Origin: Rhodanobacter denitrificans
GTDB lineage: Bacteria > Pseudomonadota > Gammaproteobacteria > Xanthomonadales > Rhodanobacteraceae
Reading direction: 5' to 3'
Assembly (NCBI GenBank): GCA_003241385.1
Contig: QFPO01000004.1
Location: 62,001 to 126,000, forward strand
Length of the DNA: 64,000 bases
Shown here: positions 9,552-18,154 of the stretch, piece after piece
Layout: each line of letters begins with the position of its first letter
Numbering within the stretch: position 1 is the first letter of the stretch
Program-made: the position numbers and the translations under genes
The notes under the pieces: generated by a model
Seen by the model: only the letters and a program-made list of their open reading frames with translations
The model's database searches: none
Told to the model about the DNA's origin: nothing

Positions 9552-10633
9552 AGCACCGGCTCCAGGTAGCGCAGGAACCGCTCGCGCAGGACGCGGCTCG
9601 CATAGGTGGACTGGTAGCGCCGCGACGCGGCCTCGCGCAGCGTCGCACGCAGGTCGCCGTCGCCGAACACGCGCGCGGCGCTGGCGGCGTACAGATACGG
9701 ATCGGCACCGTCCCAGGACAGGCCGGCATCGGCCAGCGTCTCGGGGATCGCGCTGGTCGCGCGCGCGACGATCGGCGTGCCGAGCGCCATAGACTCGGCC
9801 AGCGGCACGCAGAAGCCCTCGTGCTCGCTGAGCAGCATGAAGACGTGGCTGGCGAGATAGGCGGCCTTGAGCTGGCCCTCGCTGGCGCCGTTGATCCAGC
9901 GCACGCGGCCGCCGAGGCGGTGATGATCGATGCGCGCGCGGATACGGTCGGTGTAGGTCGCCAGGCGCGGGTCGATCTTGCCGAGGATCACCAGCCGCGC
10001 CGGATCGCCGTAGGCGTCGACGTAGGCGGCGAACGCGTCGACCAGCGCGACGTGGCCCTTGTTCGGCGCGATGCGGCCGACCATCAGGAAGTTCTTCGCG
10101 CCGTCGTCGAGCTCGTCGATCAGGTCGAGGTCGGCGTCGGCCTCGGCCAGCTCGTCGATGCGATGGAACGGCGCGAGCACGCCGCCGCGCTCGGCCGGCA
10201 GGCCGGCCTCGACCAGCTCGGCCAGGTTGTAGGCCGACGCGCCGAGATACAGCTCGCAGCCGAGCGTCGCGATCGCGGCGATCTCGTCGCGGCCGCCGCG
10301 GCAGGCAGCGACGTAGTCCTCGGCGATGCCCTCGAAGAACTCGGGCGGCGTGACGTTGTGGTACTTGACGACGCGGAAGCCGCGGCAACGCCCGAGCAGG
10401 TCGATGCCCTTCTTCCAGCCCATCGAGTAGTGGTAGATCACCAGATCGCCGCTGCCGCCGGCGAACGAGGGCAGACGCTCGGCCGGGTAGGTGCGCTCGC
10501 CGATGTCGCCGGCCGCATCGCAGAAGATGCGCGTCTCGATGCCGGCGTCGACGAGGATGCGGAACATCGCCATCGCGTCGGCGCCGACCGCGTCGCGGCT
10601 GGCGATGTTCGGAATCAGGATCGCGGCTTTCAT
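9548..10633 (-). CDS. Glycosyltransferase family 4
   Basis: A 361-residue GT-B glycosyltransferase starting MKAAILIPNIASRDAVGADA at ATG 10633. Diagnostic segments are FRVVKYHNVTPPEFFEGI in the acceptor half, FLMVGRIAPNKGHVALVDAF (donor nucleotide loop) and the E-x7-E stretch SEHEGFCVPLAESMALGTPI. It shares the YHNVTPP-x-FF-x-G signature and length with the next gene upstream, so the two probably arose by tandem duplication and may add successive residues of the same repeat. Its stop overlaps the start of the following GT4 gene. Confidence 0.85.
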   Translation of the reverse strand: MKAAILIPNIASRDAVGADAMAMFRILVDAGIETRIFCDAAGDIGERTYPAERLPSFAGGSGDLVIYHYSMGWKKGIDLLGRCRGFRVVKYHNVTPPEFFEGIAEDYVAACRGGRDEIAAIATLGCELYLGASAYNLAELVEAGLPAERGGVLAPFHRIDELAEADADLDLIDELDDGAKNFLMVGRIAPNKGHVALVDAFAAYVDAYGDPARLVILGKIDPRLATYTDRIRARIDHHRLGGRVRWINGASEGQLKAAYLASHVFMLLSEHEGFCVPLAESMALGTPIVARATSAIPETLADAGLSWDGADPYLYAASAARVFGDGDLRATLREAASRRYQSTYASRVLRERFLRYLEPVL

Positions 10634-10733
10634 CGGCGCAGGCTCCGCGCGGGGCGCGAGAATCGAAAGGAACGGCCGTCGCGTCCGCACAGGGCGCCGG
10701 GGCCGGCCATGGTCGGATCGCGCCGCATCGCCG

Positions 10734-11816
10734 TCAGTCGAACCGGCGCATGACGTCGGCCAGCTCGCGCTCGAGCACGGCCGGCGCGAACGTGTCGCGG
10801 TAGCGTGCCCGGCCGCGCGCGATCAGATGCTCGCGCAGGGCCGGGTCGGCGTAGATGCGGCCGACCGATGCGGCGACCAGATGCGCGTCGCGGTCGTCCC
10901 AGATCAGGCCGGCGTCGCCGAGCGTCCACGGAATCGCGCTCGATCCGTAGGCGACCACCGGCGTGCCGAGCGCGAGCGCCTCGATCACCGGCACGCAGAA
11001 GCCCTCGTGCGCGCTCAGCATGACCAGGGCCGTCGCGGCCGCGTAGGCGGCGCGCAGCGTCGGGCCGTCGGCGTCGTCGATCAGGGTCACGCGTTCGCGC
11101 AGGCCGAGCTGGTCGACGCGATGCCGGAACGCCTCGCCGTAGCTGGCCAGCGCCGGCGCGAGCTTGCCGACCAGCAGCAGATGCGACTGCCCGTCGACCT
11201 CGCGCACGCAGGCGGCCAGCGCCTCGGCGAGCTCCAGATAGCTCTTGTTCGGCACGATGCGCCCGACCATCAGCAGCAGCGGCGCGCCGCCATTGTCGGG
11301 AATGCGCCGCGCATCGGGCGCGGTCGCGGCGAGATCCTCGACCGGATGGAACGGCGCGAGCACGGCCATGCGCGCCGGATCGACGCCTTCGGCCGCGAAA
11401 TCCTCGAGATTGAACGGCGAGCAGCCCAGGTACAGCTCGCAGCCGAGCCGCGCGAACGCGGCGATCTGCTTGCGGCCGTTGCCGCAGGCCGATACGTAGC
11501 CGTCAGACCAGCCGCGGAAGAAACCCGGCGGCGTGACGTTGTGGTAGCGCACGACGCGCCGCGCGCGGATGCGCCGGAACAGCTCGAGCGGGAAATCCCA
11601 GGCCGTGCAGAAATGGTAGATCACGACATCGCGCGGCGAGGTGATCCACTCGGCGAGCGCCTCGTGCGACAGCACCGGCTCGTCGATGCCGTGCGCCTCC
11701 ATCGCGAACAGCGCGACCTCGTGGCCCTGGCCGCGCAGCGCGGCGGCCATCTGCCGCGCGTCGTTGCTGACCGCGTCGTAGGCGCGAAGCCCCGGCACCA
11801 GCACCGCGATTCTCAT
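10734..11816 (-). CDS. Glycosyltransferase family 4 (paralogue of next gene)
   Basis: A 360-residue GT-B enzyme starting MRIAVLVPGLRAYDAVSNDA. It has the same landmarks as the downstream paralogue: VVRYHNVTPPGFFRGW, LLLMVGRIVPNKSYLELAEA and SAHEGFCVPVIEALALGTPV with the E-x7-E motif. It is expected to be cytoplasmic or peripheral on the inner membrane and to act in O-antigen or related glycan assembly. It is separated by about 100 bp from the next gene and 27 bp from the upstream methyltransferase, consistent with one operon. Confidence 0.85.
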   Translation of the reverse strand: MRIAVLVPGLRAYDAVSNDARQMAAALRGQGHEVALFAMEAHGIDEPVLSHEALAEWITSPRDVVIYHFCTAWDFPLELFRRIRARRVVRYHNVTPPGFFRGWSDGYVSACGNGRKQIAAFARLGCELYLGCSPFNLEDFAAEGVDPARMAVLAPFHPVEDLAATAPDARRIPDNGGAPLLLMVGRIVPNKSYLELAEALAACVREVDGQSHLLLVGKLAPALASYGEAFRHRVDQLGLRERVTLIDDADGPTLRAAYAAATALVMLSAHEGFCVPVIEALALGTPVVAYGSSAIPWTLGDAGLIWDDRDAHLVAASVGRIYADPALREHLIARGRARYRDTFAPAVLERELADVMRRFD

Positions 11817-11843
11817 GCCGCGTCTCTCATCCGGCGCGGACGC

Positions 11844-13202
11844 TCATCGCCGGCGCGCGAGCAGCGCCGGCGAGCCGTCGGCGGCGTCGCAGCGGCGCAC
11901 CTCGGCGAAGCCGGCCGCCTCGAGCGCCTGCGCGAACAGCGCCGGATCGGCGTCGACGCCGCCGCGGCCGTCGAGCCGGTCGGCGATCGAGACCGGGCCT
12001 TCGGTGAACGCGATCAGCAGCACGCCGCCGCTGCGCAACACGCGCTGCGCGGCCGCGAACAGCTCGGCGGCCGACAGCCGGCGCAGCACGGCGGCGCCGT
12101 CGAGCACGCTGAGCGCGGCCAGTTCGCCGTCGCCGGTGCGCGCCAGCGCGGTGGCCGGATCGTCGAGGAACGAGGGCAGGCCACCGCCGTCGGCCGGATC
12201 GATCGCGATGTTCTGCGCGGCCAGCGCGGCCTGCCAGTCGGCGCCGCTGCCCAGATCGAGCACGCGGCCGCCGCCGGCGACCGCGGCGGCCAGCGCATCG
12301 CGCCAGGCGGCCAGCCGCAGCGGACGCAGCGGGTCGCCGCCGAGCCGGCGCTCGGCGACCGCGGCGGCCAGCGTGCGCGCCGGCTGCTGCGCGTCGGCGT
12401 CCTCGAGCGCGGCGACGGTGCGCCGCAGCGAGGTCAGCCAGTGGTTCATGCTGAGCACGTGATGGCGCAGCTCGTCGATCTGGCTCTGGATGCGCGTGCC
12501 GGACAGGTCGCGCACCGCGTCGAGCGCGCCGTCGAACGCCGCGAAGCGGCGCTGCGCGACGTCGACGAAGCCGGCCAGCTCGGTCTGCACGCGGCGCAGG
12601 TCGTCGCTGCCGCGGTTGAGGCGGTCGAGCTGGTCCTCGATCAGCTTCTGATGCTCGGCGATGTCGCGCGTGTGGTCGGCGAAGCGGGCGTCGATCGCTG
12701 CCGCGGTGTCGCGCGCGCGCGCCGCGTTGTAGGTGTCCGAGGCGCGCAGGTGGTGCATCAGCTTGGGCAGGCCGCCGAGCGCGAACAGCCACTCGGCCAG
12801 ATAGCCGATCACCGGCACGCGGAACAGCTTGGTCAGCAGATAGCGCGGGCGCAGGCCCGGGATCTCGACGCCGACCTCGCGGCCCTCGGGCGAGTAGCGC
12901 AGGTTGCCGAGGATCTCGACCTTGCTGGCACCGGCCGCGAGCAGGCGCAGCTGGACCAGCTCGCCGGGCCCGTCGGGCGGCCGCTTGAGGATCGCGCGGA
13001 ACGCGCCGTGCAGGAAATCGAGGTGGTGCGCGCCGGACAGCTCCGGAATCGTGCGCACGCGCGGCGTGTCGGCAGCGGCGGCCGGATCGGGCGCGGCCGG
13101 CGGCGCCTCGCGGCGCGGCAGCGGCGAGCGCCCGCGCGCGGCTTCGGCTTCGGCGCGGATCTCGTCCTTGATGCGCGCCAGATAGGTATCGTCGGTGTGC
13201 AC
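11844..13202 (-). CDS. DUF4214 - coiled-coil - SAM methyltransferase protein
   Basis: A 452-residue protein. Residues ~60-115 match the DUF4214 pattern (LDFLHGAFRAILKRPPDGPG, then KVEILGNLRYSPEG). A hydrophobic stretch at about 125-145 (LLTKLFRVPVIGYLAEWLFA) may touch the membrane. Residues ~165-285 look like a long coiled coil. The C-terminus has a SAM-binding motif I (GRVLDLGSGADWQAAL) and a class I methyltransferase fold ending VLLIAFTEGPVS. Coiled coil plus methyltransferase recalls O-antigen chain terminators such as WbdD, although no kinase domain is present here. A role in modifying or terminating the glycan is inferred from that layout and from the glycosyltransferase neighbours. Confidence 0.75.
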   Translation of the reverse strand: MHTDDTYLARIKDEIRAEAEAARGRSPLPRREAPPAAPDPAAAADTPRVRTIPELSGAHHLDFLHGAFRAILKRPPDGPGELVQLRLLAAGASKVEILGNLRYSPEGREVGVEIPGLRPRYLLTKLFRVPVIGYLAEWLFALGGLPKLMHHLRASDTYNAARARDTAAAIDARFADHTRDIAEHQKLIEDQLDRLNRGSDDLRRVQTELAGFVDVAQRRFAAFDGALDAVRDLSGTRIQSQIDELRHHVLSMNHWLTSLRRTVAALEDADAQQPARTLAAAVAERRLGGDPLRPLRLAAWRDALAAAVAGGGRVLDLGSGADWQAALAAQNIAIDPADGGGLPSFLDDPATALARTGDGELAALSVLDGAAVLRRLSAAELFAAAQRVLRSGGVLLIAFTEGPVSIADRLDGRGGVDADPALFAQALEAAGFAEVRRCDAADGSPALLARRR

Positions 13203-13274
13203 GGGTCTCGAGCGGGCGTGAAATCTGGAAGAAGCGGCGGATGGGGCGCGGGCCGGGCCCTGCGCGCGGACGGA

Positions 13275-14408
13275 TCAGTCGCCGGGCGGGCGATCGTCGC
13301 GGCTGCCGGCCCCTACGGCGAGCGGCATGATGCCATAGGCCCGCGCCGCGGATACATCGATGACCATGTGGCCGGGCCGCGCGCCGGCCGCCAGATGCGG
13401 CAGCGCCAGCCGGTAGCGCGCGCGTCCGGCCGCGAGTGCGGCCGCGAACGAGCCGGCCGAGGCGTCGCCGCCGGCCAGCAGCGTGGTCTCGACGACCTCG
13501 GCCTCGCGCCGCGCCGCATCGACGTAGAAACCGACCAGCGCGTGGCCGGGCACCAGCACCAGGAACGTCGGCACGCCGAGCCGCTCGAGCACCGAGGCGA
13601 TCAGCACGCTGGCATCCAGGCAGTGCGCGCTGCCGAGCTGCCAGGTCTGCTCGGGCAGCTGGACGCGCTGGCTGTACAGGCGCGGGCCGCTCTCCAGCGC
13701 CAGCACGTCGGCCGAGTAGCGCAGGCCGCGCCGGACCAGCTCGCTCCAGACCGCGGCCGCCAGCGCCAGCCGGCGCGCGCGCTCGGCGGCGGCCGGCAGC
13801 GGGTGCTGCGTTGCCGCATCGAGGCCGGCGCGCGCGAGGATCGCGTCGACCGCCGGGCTATGCGGATCGACGTAGGCGGCGAAGATGCCGGCCAGATCGA
13901 CCGACTGGCCGTCGCTGCGCACGTAGTAGAGCGCCTCGTCGAGGCCGTGCAGACGCACGTCCAGACGCTCGGCCGCGATCGCGACGCCGTCGGCTTCGAC
14001 GCTGACGCGCAGGTCCTGCCGGCGCGGCGCGCTCAGCCCGCGCAGCGCGGCGGCGTCCCAGTCCAGGCGCGGCCACCAGCTGCGCCGCTCGCCGGAAGCG
14101 AGCGCCAGCTCGAACTCGGCCGGCGCGCGCAGACCCTCGCTGTCGACGCGCAGGCGTAGCGCGGTCGCGCCGCCGCGGTTGAGCACCGCCACGCGCAGCA
14201 GCCCGCTGCCGCCGCCGAGCGACCGATCGCCGCGCGGCGCCTGCGACAGATCGAGCGCCGGATACAGCTCGCCCGGCGGCGTCAATGCGACCTCGAGCGC
14301 GATATCGGGCGCGGACCGGCCCGCCGCGGCCGCGGGCGGCGCGAACGAGGCGAACAGCGCCCATACGAACAGCGACAGCGCATGCCGCCGAGTTGCCAGC
14401 CGGACCAT
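13275..14408 (-). CDS. Exported transglutaminase-like protein
   Basis: A 377-residue protein starting at ATG 14408 with a signal peptide (MVRLATRRHALSLFVWALFA...). The middle is a beta-rich domain (residues ~30-170). The C-terminal half has the transglutaminase/papain-like arrangement: Cys in GSAHCLDASVLIASVLERL, His in LVLVPGHALVGFYVDA and an acidic residue in EVVETTLL. It probably acts in the periplasm. Bacterial proteins of this superfamily include proteases and amidases; the substrate here is unknown. Position between glycan genes suggests, but does not prove, a role in envelope assembly. It is divergent from the lipoprotein gene on the plus strand, so the ~90 bp between them probably hold both promoters. 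Confidence 0.72.
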   Translation of the reverse strand: MVRLATRRHALSLFVWALFASFAPPAAAAGRSAPDIALEVALTPPGELYPALDLSQAPRGDRSLGGGSGLLRVAVLNRGGATALRLRVDSEGLRAPAEFELALASGERRSWWPRLDWDAAALRGLSAPRRQDLRVSVEADGVAIAAERLDVRLHGLDEALYYVRSDGQSVDLAGIFAAYVDPHSPAVDAILARAGLDAATQHPLPAAAERARRLALAAAVWSELVRRGLRYSADVLALESGPRLYSQRVQLPEQTWQLGSAHCLDASVLIASVLERLGVPTFLVLVPGHALVGFYVDAARREAEVVETTLLAGGDASAGSFAAALAAGRARYRLALPHLAAGARPGHMVIDVSAARAYGIMPLAVGAGSRDDRPPGD

Positions 14409-14500
14409 CGGGCGACTATCGTTGCCGCGATCACGTCTTGTCCAGCATGCCCGCCGCCTCCGCGCGGCGAGCCCCGTCCCGACCGTCCCGGAGACATCCG

Positions 14501-15010
14501 ATGCAACGTCCTGCCCTGTCCCTGCTGGCCCCCTTGTCCCTCGCCGTCGCGCTCGCCCTGACCGGCTGCGAACAGAAGCCGGCCGAGCCGCCGGCCGCAG
14601 CGGCCCCCGCCGCGCCGGCCGCAGCCCCCGAAACCGCCGCCGCCCCGGCCGCACCGGCGACGCCCGCGGCGATCCCCGAAGGCGACTGCGGCGACCAGAG
14701 TGCACTGCCGGCCGAGGAGCGCATCGCCAACACGCCGCGCTGGAGCACCGCGAGCGAGCAGGACAACTTCGGTTTCGAGGTGTTCCGCAGCGAAAGCGAG
14801 AACGGCGAATTCGTCAAGCTGACCGCCTCGCCGATCCTCGGCGCCGGCACCACCGACGAGTCGCACAAGTATTCCTATCGCGACGACACGATCGACCCGT
14901 GCAAGGAGTACTGGTACTACGTGGAGTCGATCTCCACCGCCGGCGTCCGCGAGAAGTTCACGCCGACGTTCAAGGCCCCGGCCAAGCGCGTCCCCAAGTC
15001 GACGCCGTGA
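14501..15010 (+). CDS. Lipoprotein with Ala/Pro linker and Fn3-like domain
   Basis: A 169-residue protein with a lipobox LALTGC at about residues 18-23, so it is predicted to be acylated and membrane-anchored. An Ala/Pro-rich linker (about 25-58) leads to a compact domain with EDNFGFEVFRSESENGEF-like strands (seen as DNFGFEVFRS and YWYYVESISTAGV), which looks like a fibronectin type III fold. It lies 7 bp before the GT39-like gene and so is probably co-transcribed with the plus arm of the polysaccharide locus. No catalytic residues were seen. Confidence 0.75.
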   Translation: MQRPALSLLAPLSLAVALALTGCEQKPAEPPAAAAPAAPAAAPETAAAPAAPATPAAIPEGDCGDQSALPAEERIANTPRWSTASEQDNFGFEVFRSESENGEFVKLTASPILGAGTTDESHKYSYRDDTIDPCKEYWYYVESISTAGVREKFTPTFKAPAKRVPKSTP

Positions 15011-15017
15011 CGCAGCC

Positions 15018-16409
15018 GTGAGCGCGCCGCCCGGACCGGCCGCGACACGCCGGGCCGGGCGACGGCGCGCCTGCACGTTCGCCGCGCTCGCGCTGCTGGC
15101 GGCGTCGCAGGCGCTGCTGTGGTGGGCCTGGTACGGCCAGGGTCCCAAGCAGCTGATCGGCGACGAAGGTGCCTACCTCGCCGCCGCGCAGACGATCCTG
15201 GCCGGCGGCCCCTGGCATGCCAGCACGATCTGGCCGCCGCTGCAGCCGCTGCTGATCGCGGCGGTGCTCGCGCTGGCCGGCCCGCATCTGATCGCGGTGC
15301 AGCTGGTGCAGACCGCGATGCTGGTCGGCTGCGCCGCGCTGCTGCGCAGCCTGTGGCGCCGCATCGACGGCCGCGTCGCCGCGGCCAATCTCGCCGCGGC
15401 GCTGTTCCTGCTCAATCCCGGCACGGCGGCCTACGCGCACTGGCTGTGGCCGGAGGTCGTGCATCTGCTGCTGATCCTGGCGCTGCTGCGCCTGCTCGCC
15501 GCCGATGCGCTGCGCCCGGCGCGGGCTGCGCTGGCCGGCGCCTGCCTGGGCCTGGCGCTGCTCGCCAAGAGCCTGCTGGCCGGCTTCTGGCCGGTGCTGC
15601 TGCTCGCATTCACGGGGCGCGGCCAGCGCCGCGCGCGTCTGCTCGCGGCGGCCGTGTTCCTGGTCGCGGCCGGCTGCGTGACCGCACCGGCCTGGATCCA
15701 GGGCTGGCGCGACTACGGCAAGCCGATGATCGCCGACAGCTCGGTCTACAACCTGTGGATCGGCCTGACCGACCGCTGGCGCAGCGACTATGTGGAGGAC
15801 ATGGGCGGCCTCACGCTGCCGGCGTTCATGGCCTCGGGCGACACGCCGGCGGCGCGCAATGCGGCGACCTGGGAGAAGATCGACGCGCTGGTCGCCGAGC
15901 GCGGCCTGCTGCCGATCGTGCTCGATCAGCTCGGCCGCCAGTACTTTCGCCTGTTCAACGCGAAGACGCCGCTGGTCTCGCAGCTGCCGGGCCCGGCCTG
16001 CGCCGGGCATCTGTCGGCGTACCACACCGCACCGTGGCTGACCGCGACGCTGACCGCCGCCAACGGCCTGTTCCACAGCCTGATCCTGGCCGCGGCCGCG
16101 TTCGGCCTGATCGCGTGGCGGCGACGGCCGGACCGGACCGGCTGGCTGCTGGCGCTGTTCGCCGCGTACCAGCTGGCGCTGATGCTGCCGCTGCACGTCA
16201 AGGCGCGCTTCCTGTTTCCGCTGCTACCGCTCTTGTGCGGTCTGGCCGCGAGCTGGCTGGCCTCGCTGGCGCGACGGCACGCGGCCGACACCGCAGCGGG
16301 ACCGATCGCGCTGACGCCGCTGCGTCTGAGCGTCGGCGCGGCGCTGGCGGCGCTGGCACTCGCGCTGGCCTGGCTCGGCTCGGTCCTCGACGGAACATGT
16401 CCGCCGTGA
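15018..16409 (+). CDS. GT39/ArnT-like membrane glycosyltransferase
   Basis: A 463-residue polytopic protein starting at GTG 15018. About ten hydrophobic segments are visible, and the first periplasmic loop contains QLIGDEGAYLAAAQ, the acidic motif typical of GT-C enzymes (PMT/ArnT type), which use polyprenyl-phosphate sugars on the periplasmic face. FNAKTPLV and HVKARFLFPLLPLL near the C-terminus also fit this fold. It probably decorates the nascent glycan or lipid A after export. Substrate is unknown. The gene is followed directly by the ABC exporter. Confidence 0.75.
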   Translation: MSAPPGPAATRRAGRRRACTFAALALLAASQALLWWAWYGQGPKQLIGDEGAYLAAAQTILAGGPWHASTIWPPLQPLLIAAVLALAGPHLIAVQLVQTAMLVGCAALLRSLWRRIDGRVAAANLAAALFLLNPGTAAYAHWLWPEVVHLLLILALLRLLAADALRPARAALAGACLGLALLAKSLLAGFWPVLLLAFTGRGQRRARLLAAAVFLVAAGCVTAPAWIQGWRDYGKPMIADSSVYNLWIGLTDRWRSDYVEDMGGLTLPAFMASGDTPAARNAATWEKIDALVAERGLLPIVLDQLGRQYFRLFNAKTPLVSQLPGPACAGHLSAYHTAPWLTATLTAANGLFHSLILAAAAFGLIAWRRRPDRTGWLLALFAAYQLALMLPLHVKARFLFPLLPLLCGLAASWLASLARRHAADTAAGPIALTPLRLSVGAALAALALALAWLGSVLDGTCPP

Positions 16410-16452
16410 TTTTTTCGGTATCCTGCGCGGCCTGAATCGAACGACCCCCGGC

Positions 16453-17214
16453 ATGCGACAACACGTCATCGAGCTGATCCTGTTCAGTACCTACGCCGAA
16501 CTGCGCGCCGAACGCGCGCGCAACTACCTCGGCATCATCTGGTGGGTGCTCGAGCCGGCGATGATGATGGGCGCGTTCTGGCTGGTCTTCGACGTGATCC
16601 TGAAGACCGGCGGCCCGGACAATCTCGCGTTCCTGCTGACCGGCCTGACGATGTGGCAGTGGATGAAGTCGTGCATCACGCACGGCGGCTATGCGATCTG
16701 GTCCAACCTCAACCTGATCCGCCAGGCGCGCCTGCCGCTGATCGTGTTCCCGCTGGTGCAGATGCTGGCCGACACGGTCAAGTTCTTCTTCATCTTCCTG
16801 CTGCTGGTGGTGATCCTGTGGCTGCTCGGCCATCCGCCGAACAAGGCCTGGGCCGCGCTGCCGGTGATCTTCGTCGCGATCTTCCTGTTCGCGGCCGGCG
16901 GCGGCTTCATCCTGGCCGCGATCGTGCCGTTCGTGCCGGACGTGCGCTTCGTGATCGAGCAGGTGCTGACCGTCGTGATGTTCCTGTCCGGCGTCGTGTT
17001 CGCGCTGACCAACATGCCCGAGCACGTGCATGCGGTCATGCAGTGGAACCCGGTGGCCGGCCTGGTCGACGCGACGCGCGGCGTGGTCATGTACGGGCGC
17101 TGGCCGGACTGGACCGCACTGGCCAAGGTGGCCGGCGTGTCGGCCCTGGTGCTGGCGCTCGGCATCGCGATGATCGTGCGCCTGACCCCGCGCTACCCGA
17201 AGCTGGCGGCCTGA
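16453..17214 (+). CDS. wzm: ABC-2 type polysaccharide exporter permease
   Basis: A 253-residue inner-membrane protein with six predicted helices, starting MRQHVIELILFSTYAELRAE and containing RARNYLGIIWWVLEPAMMM, the N-terminal signature of Wzm/KpsM/TagG permeases. With the next gene (1-bp gap after the stop) it forms the transporter that moves undecaprenyl-linked or lipid-linked polysaccharide across the inner membrane. The closely spaced downstream glycosyltransferases support an O-antigen or capsule locus. Confidence 0.88.
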   Translation: MRQHVIELILFSTYAELRAERARNYLGIIWWVLEPAMMMGAFWLVFDVILKTGGPDNLAFLLTGLTMWQWMKSCITHGGYAIWSNLNLIRQARLPLIVFPLVQMLADTVKFFFIFLLLVVILWLLGHPPNKAWAALPVIFVAIFLFAAGGGFILAAIVPFVPDVRFVIEQVLTVVMFLSGVVFALTNMPEHVHAVMQWNPVAGLVDATRGVVMYGRWPDWTALAKVAGVSALVLALGIAMIVRLTPRYPKLAA

Positions 17215-17215
17215 G

Positions 17216-17926
17216 ATGAGCGGCGAAACCCTGATCGAACTGGAGCACGTCGGCGTCGCGTTCAGCGCGACGCGCAGCGTCGGCGGCGGCCGCTACTGGG
17301 CGCTGGAGGATGTCAGCCTGCGCCTCAGGCGAGGCGAGCGCCTCGGCGTGATCGGCCGCAACGGCGCCGGCAAGAGCACGCTGCTGCGCGTGCTGGCCGG
17401 CATCCTCGAACCGGACCGCGGCCGCGTGCGGCGCGGGCCGGTGTCGTGCCAGCTGCTGTCGCTGGCGCTCGGCTTCATGCCGTACCTGACCGGCCGCGAC
17501 AACGCGGTGCTGTCGGGCCTGATGCTCGGCCTTCGCCAGCGCGAGATCGTGCGGCGCCTGCCGGCGATCCGCGAGTTCTCCGAGCTCGGGGATTTCTTCG
17601 ACGAGCCGATCCAGAGCTACTCCAGCGGCATGGTCATGCGCCTGGCGTTCTCGGTCGCGATCCAGGTCGAGCCGGACGTCATGCTGATCGACGAGGTGCT
17701 GGCGGTCGGCGACGCCGAGTTCCAGGAGAAGTCCGGCACCGCGCTGCGCGAGCGCATGCGCCAGGGCCACACCGTGGTCCTGGTCAGCCATTCGGAGAAG
17801 GAGGTCACCTCGCTGTGCGACCGCCTGCTCTGGATCGAGCACGGCCGCAGCGTCATGGAAGGCGACCGCGACAGCGTCTACGAGGCCTATCATCGCCAGC
17901 TGCATCTCGCCGAGGCCGGCGCATGA
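17216..17926 (+). CDS. wzt: Polysaccharide ABC exporter ATPase, short form
   Basis: A 236-residue ABC ATPase. Walker A is GRNGAGKSTLLRVLAG, the signature is YSSGMVMRLAFS and Walker B is VMLIDEVLAVGD, followed by LVSHSEKE (switch His). It partners with the permease just upstream. It ends soon after the nucleotide-binding domain, so the C-terminal carbohydrate-binding domain of the longer Wzt proteins (E. coli O8/O9a type, over 400 residues) is absent. Transporters of this short type do not need to recognise a capped chain end. The stop overlaps the next start by 4 nt (ATGA). Confidence 0.88.
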   Translation: MSGETLIELEHVGVAFSATRSVGGGRYWALEDVSLRLRRGERLGVIGRNGAGKSTLLRVLAGILEPDRGRVRRGPVSCQLLSLALGFMPYLTGRDNAVLSGLMLGLRQREIVRRLPAIREFSELGDFFDEPIQSYSSGMVMRLAFSVAIQVEPDVMLIDEVLAVGDAEFQEKSGTALRERMRQGHTVVLVSHSEKEVTSLCDRLLWIEHGRSVMEGDRDSVYEAYHRQLHLAEAGA

Positions 17927-18153
17927 GCCGCGAGGCGGCCCGGCGCCTGGCCGCCGCCGCGCGCCGGCGCGAGCTGACGCCGCGCCAGCTGCTGGCGCTG
18001 GCGATGCAGCGCTGCGAGAACGGCGCGCCGCTGCTGCGGCCCGGTGCGGACGCGGCAGTCGATCTGCTGCTGACGCCGCCGGCGCGCTATGCGCGCGACG
18101 ACCTGCCGCGCCTGCTCGACCGGCTCTGGCCGGACGCGCCCCGGGAGTCCTGA
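17923..18153 (+). CDS. Small helical protein in the exporter operon
   Basis: A 76-residue product translated from ATG 17923, which overlaps the wzt stop by 4 nt; its stop is one base before the next GTG. It is Ala/Arg/Leu-rich and helical (RELTPRQLLALAMQRCENG), without signal peptide or membrane span. The tight packing between two genes on both sides argues that it is a real coding sequence. I do not recognise the family. It may assist the exporter or the large glycosyltransferase that follows. Confidence 0.6.
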   Translation: MSREAARRLAAAARRRELTPRQLLALAMQRCENGAPLLRPGADAAVDLLLTPPARYARDDLPRLLDRLWPDAPRES

Positions 18154-18154
18154 G

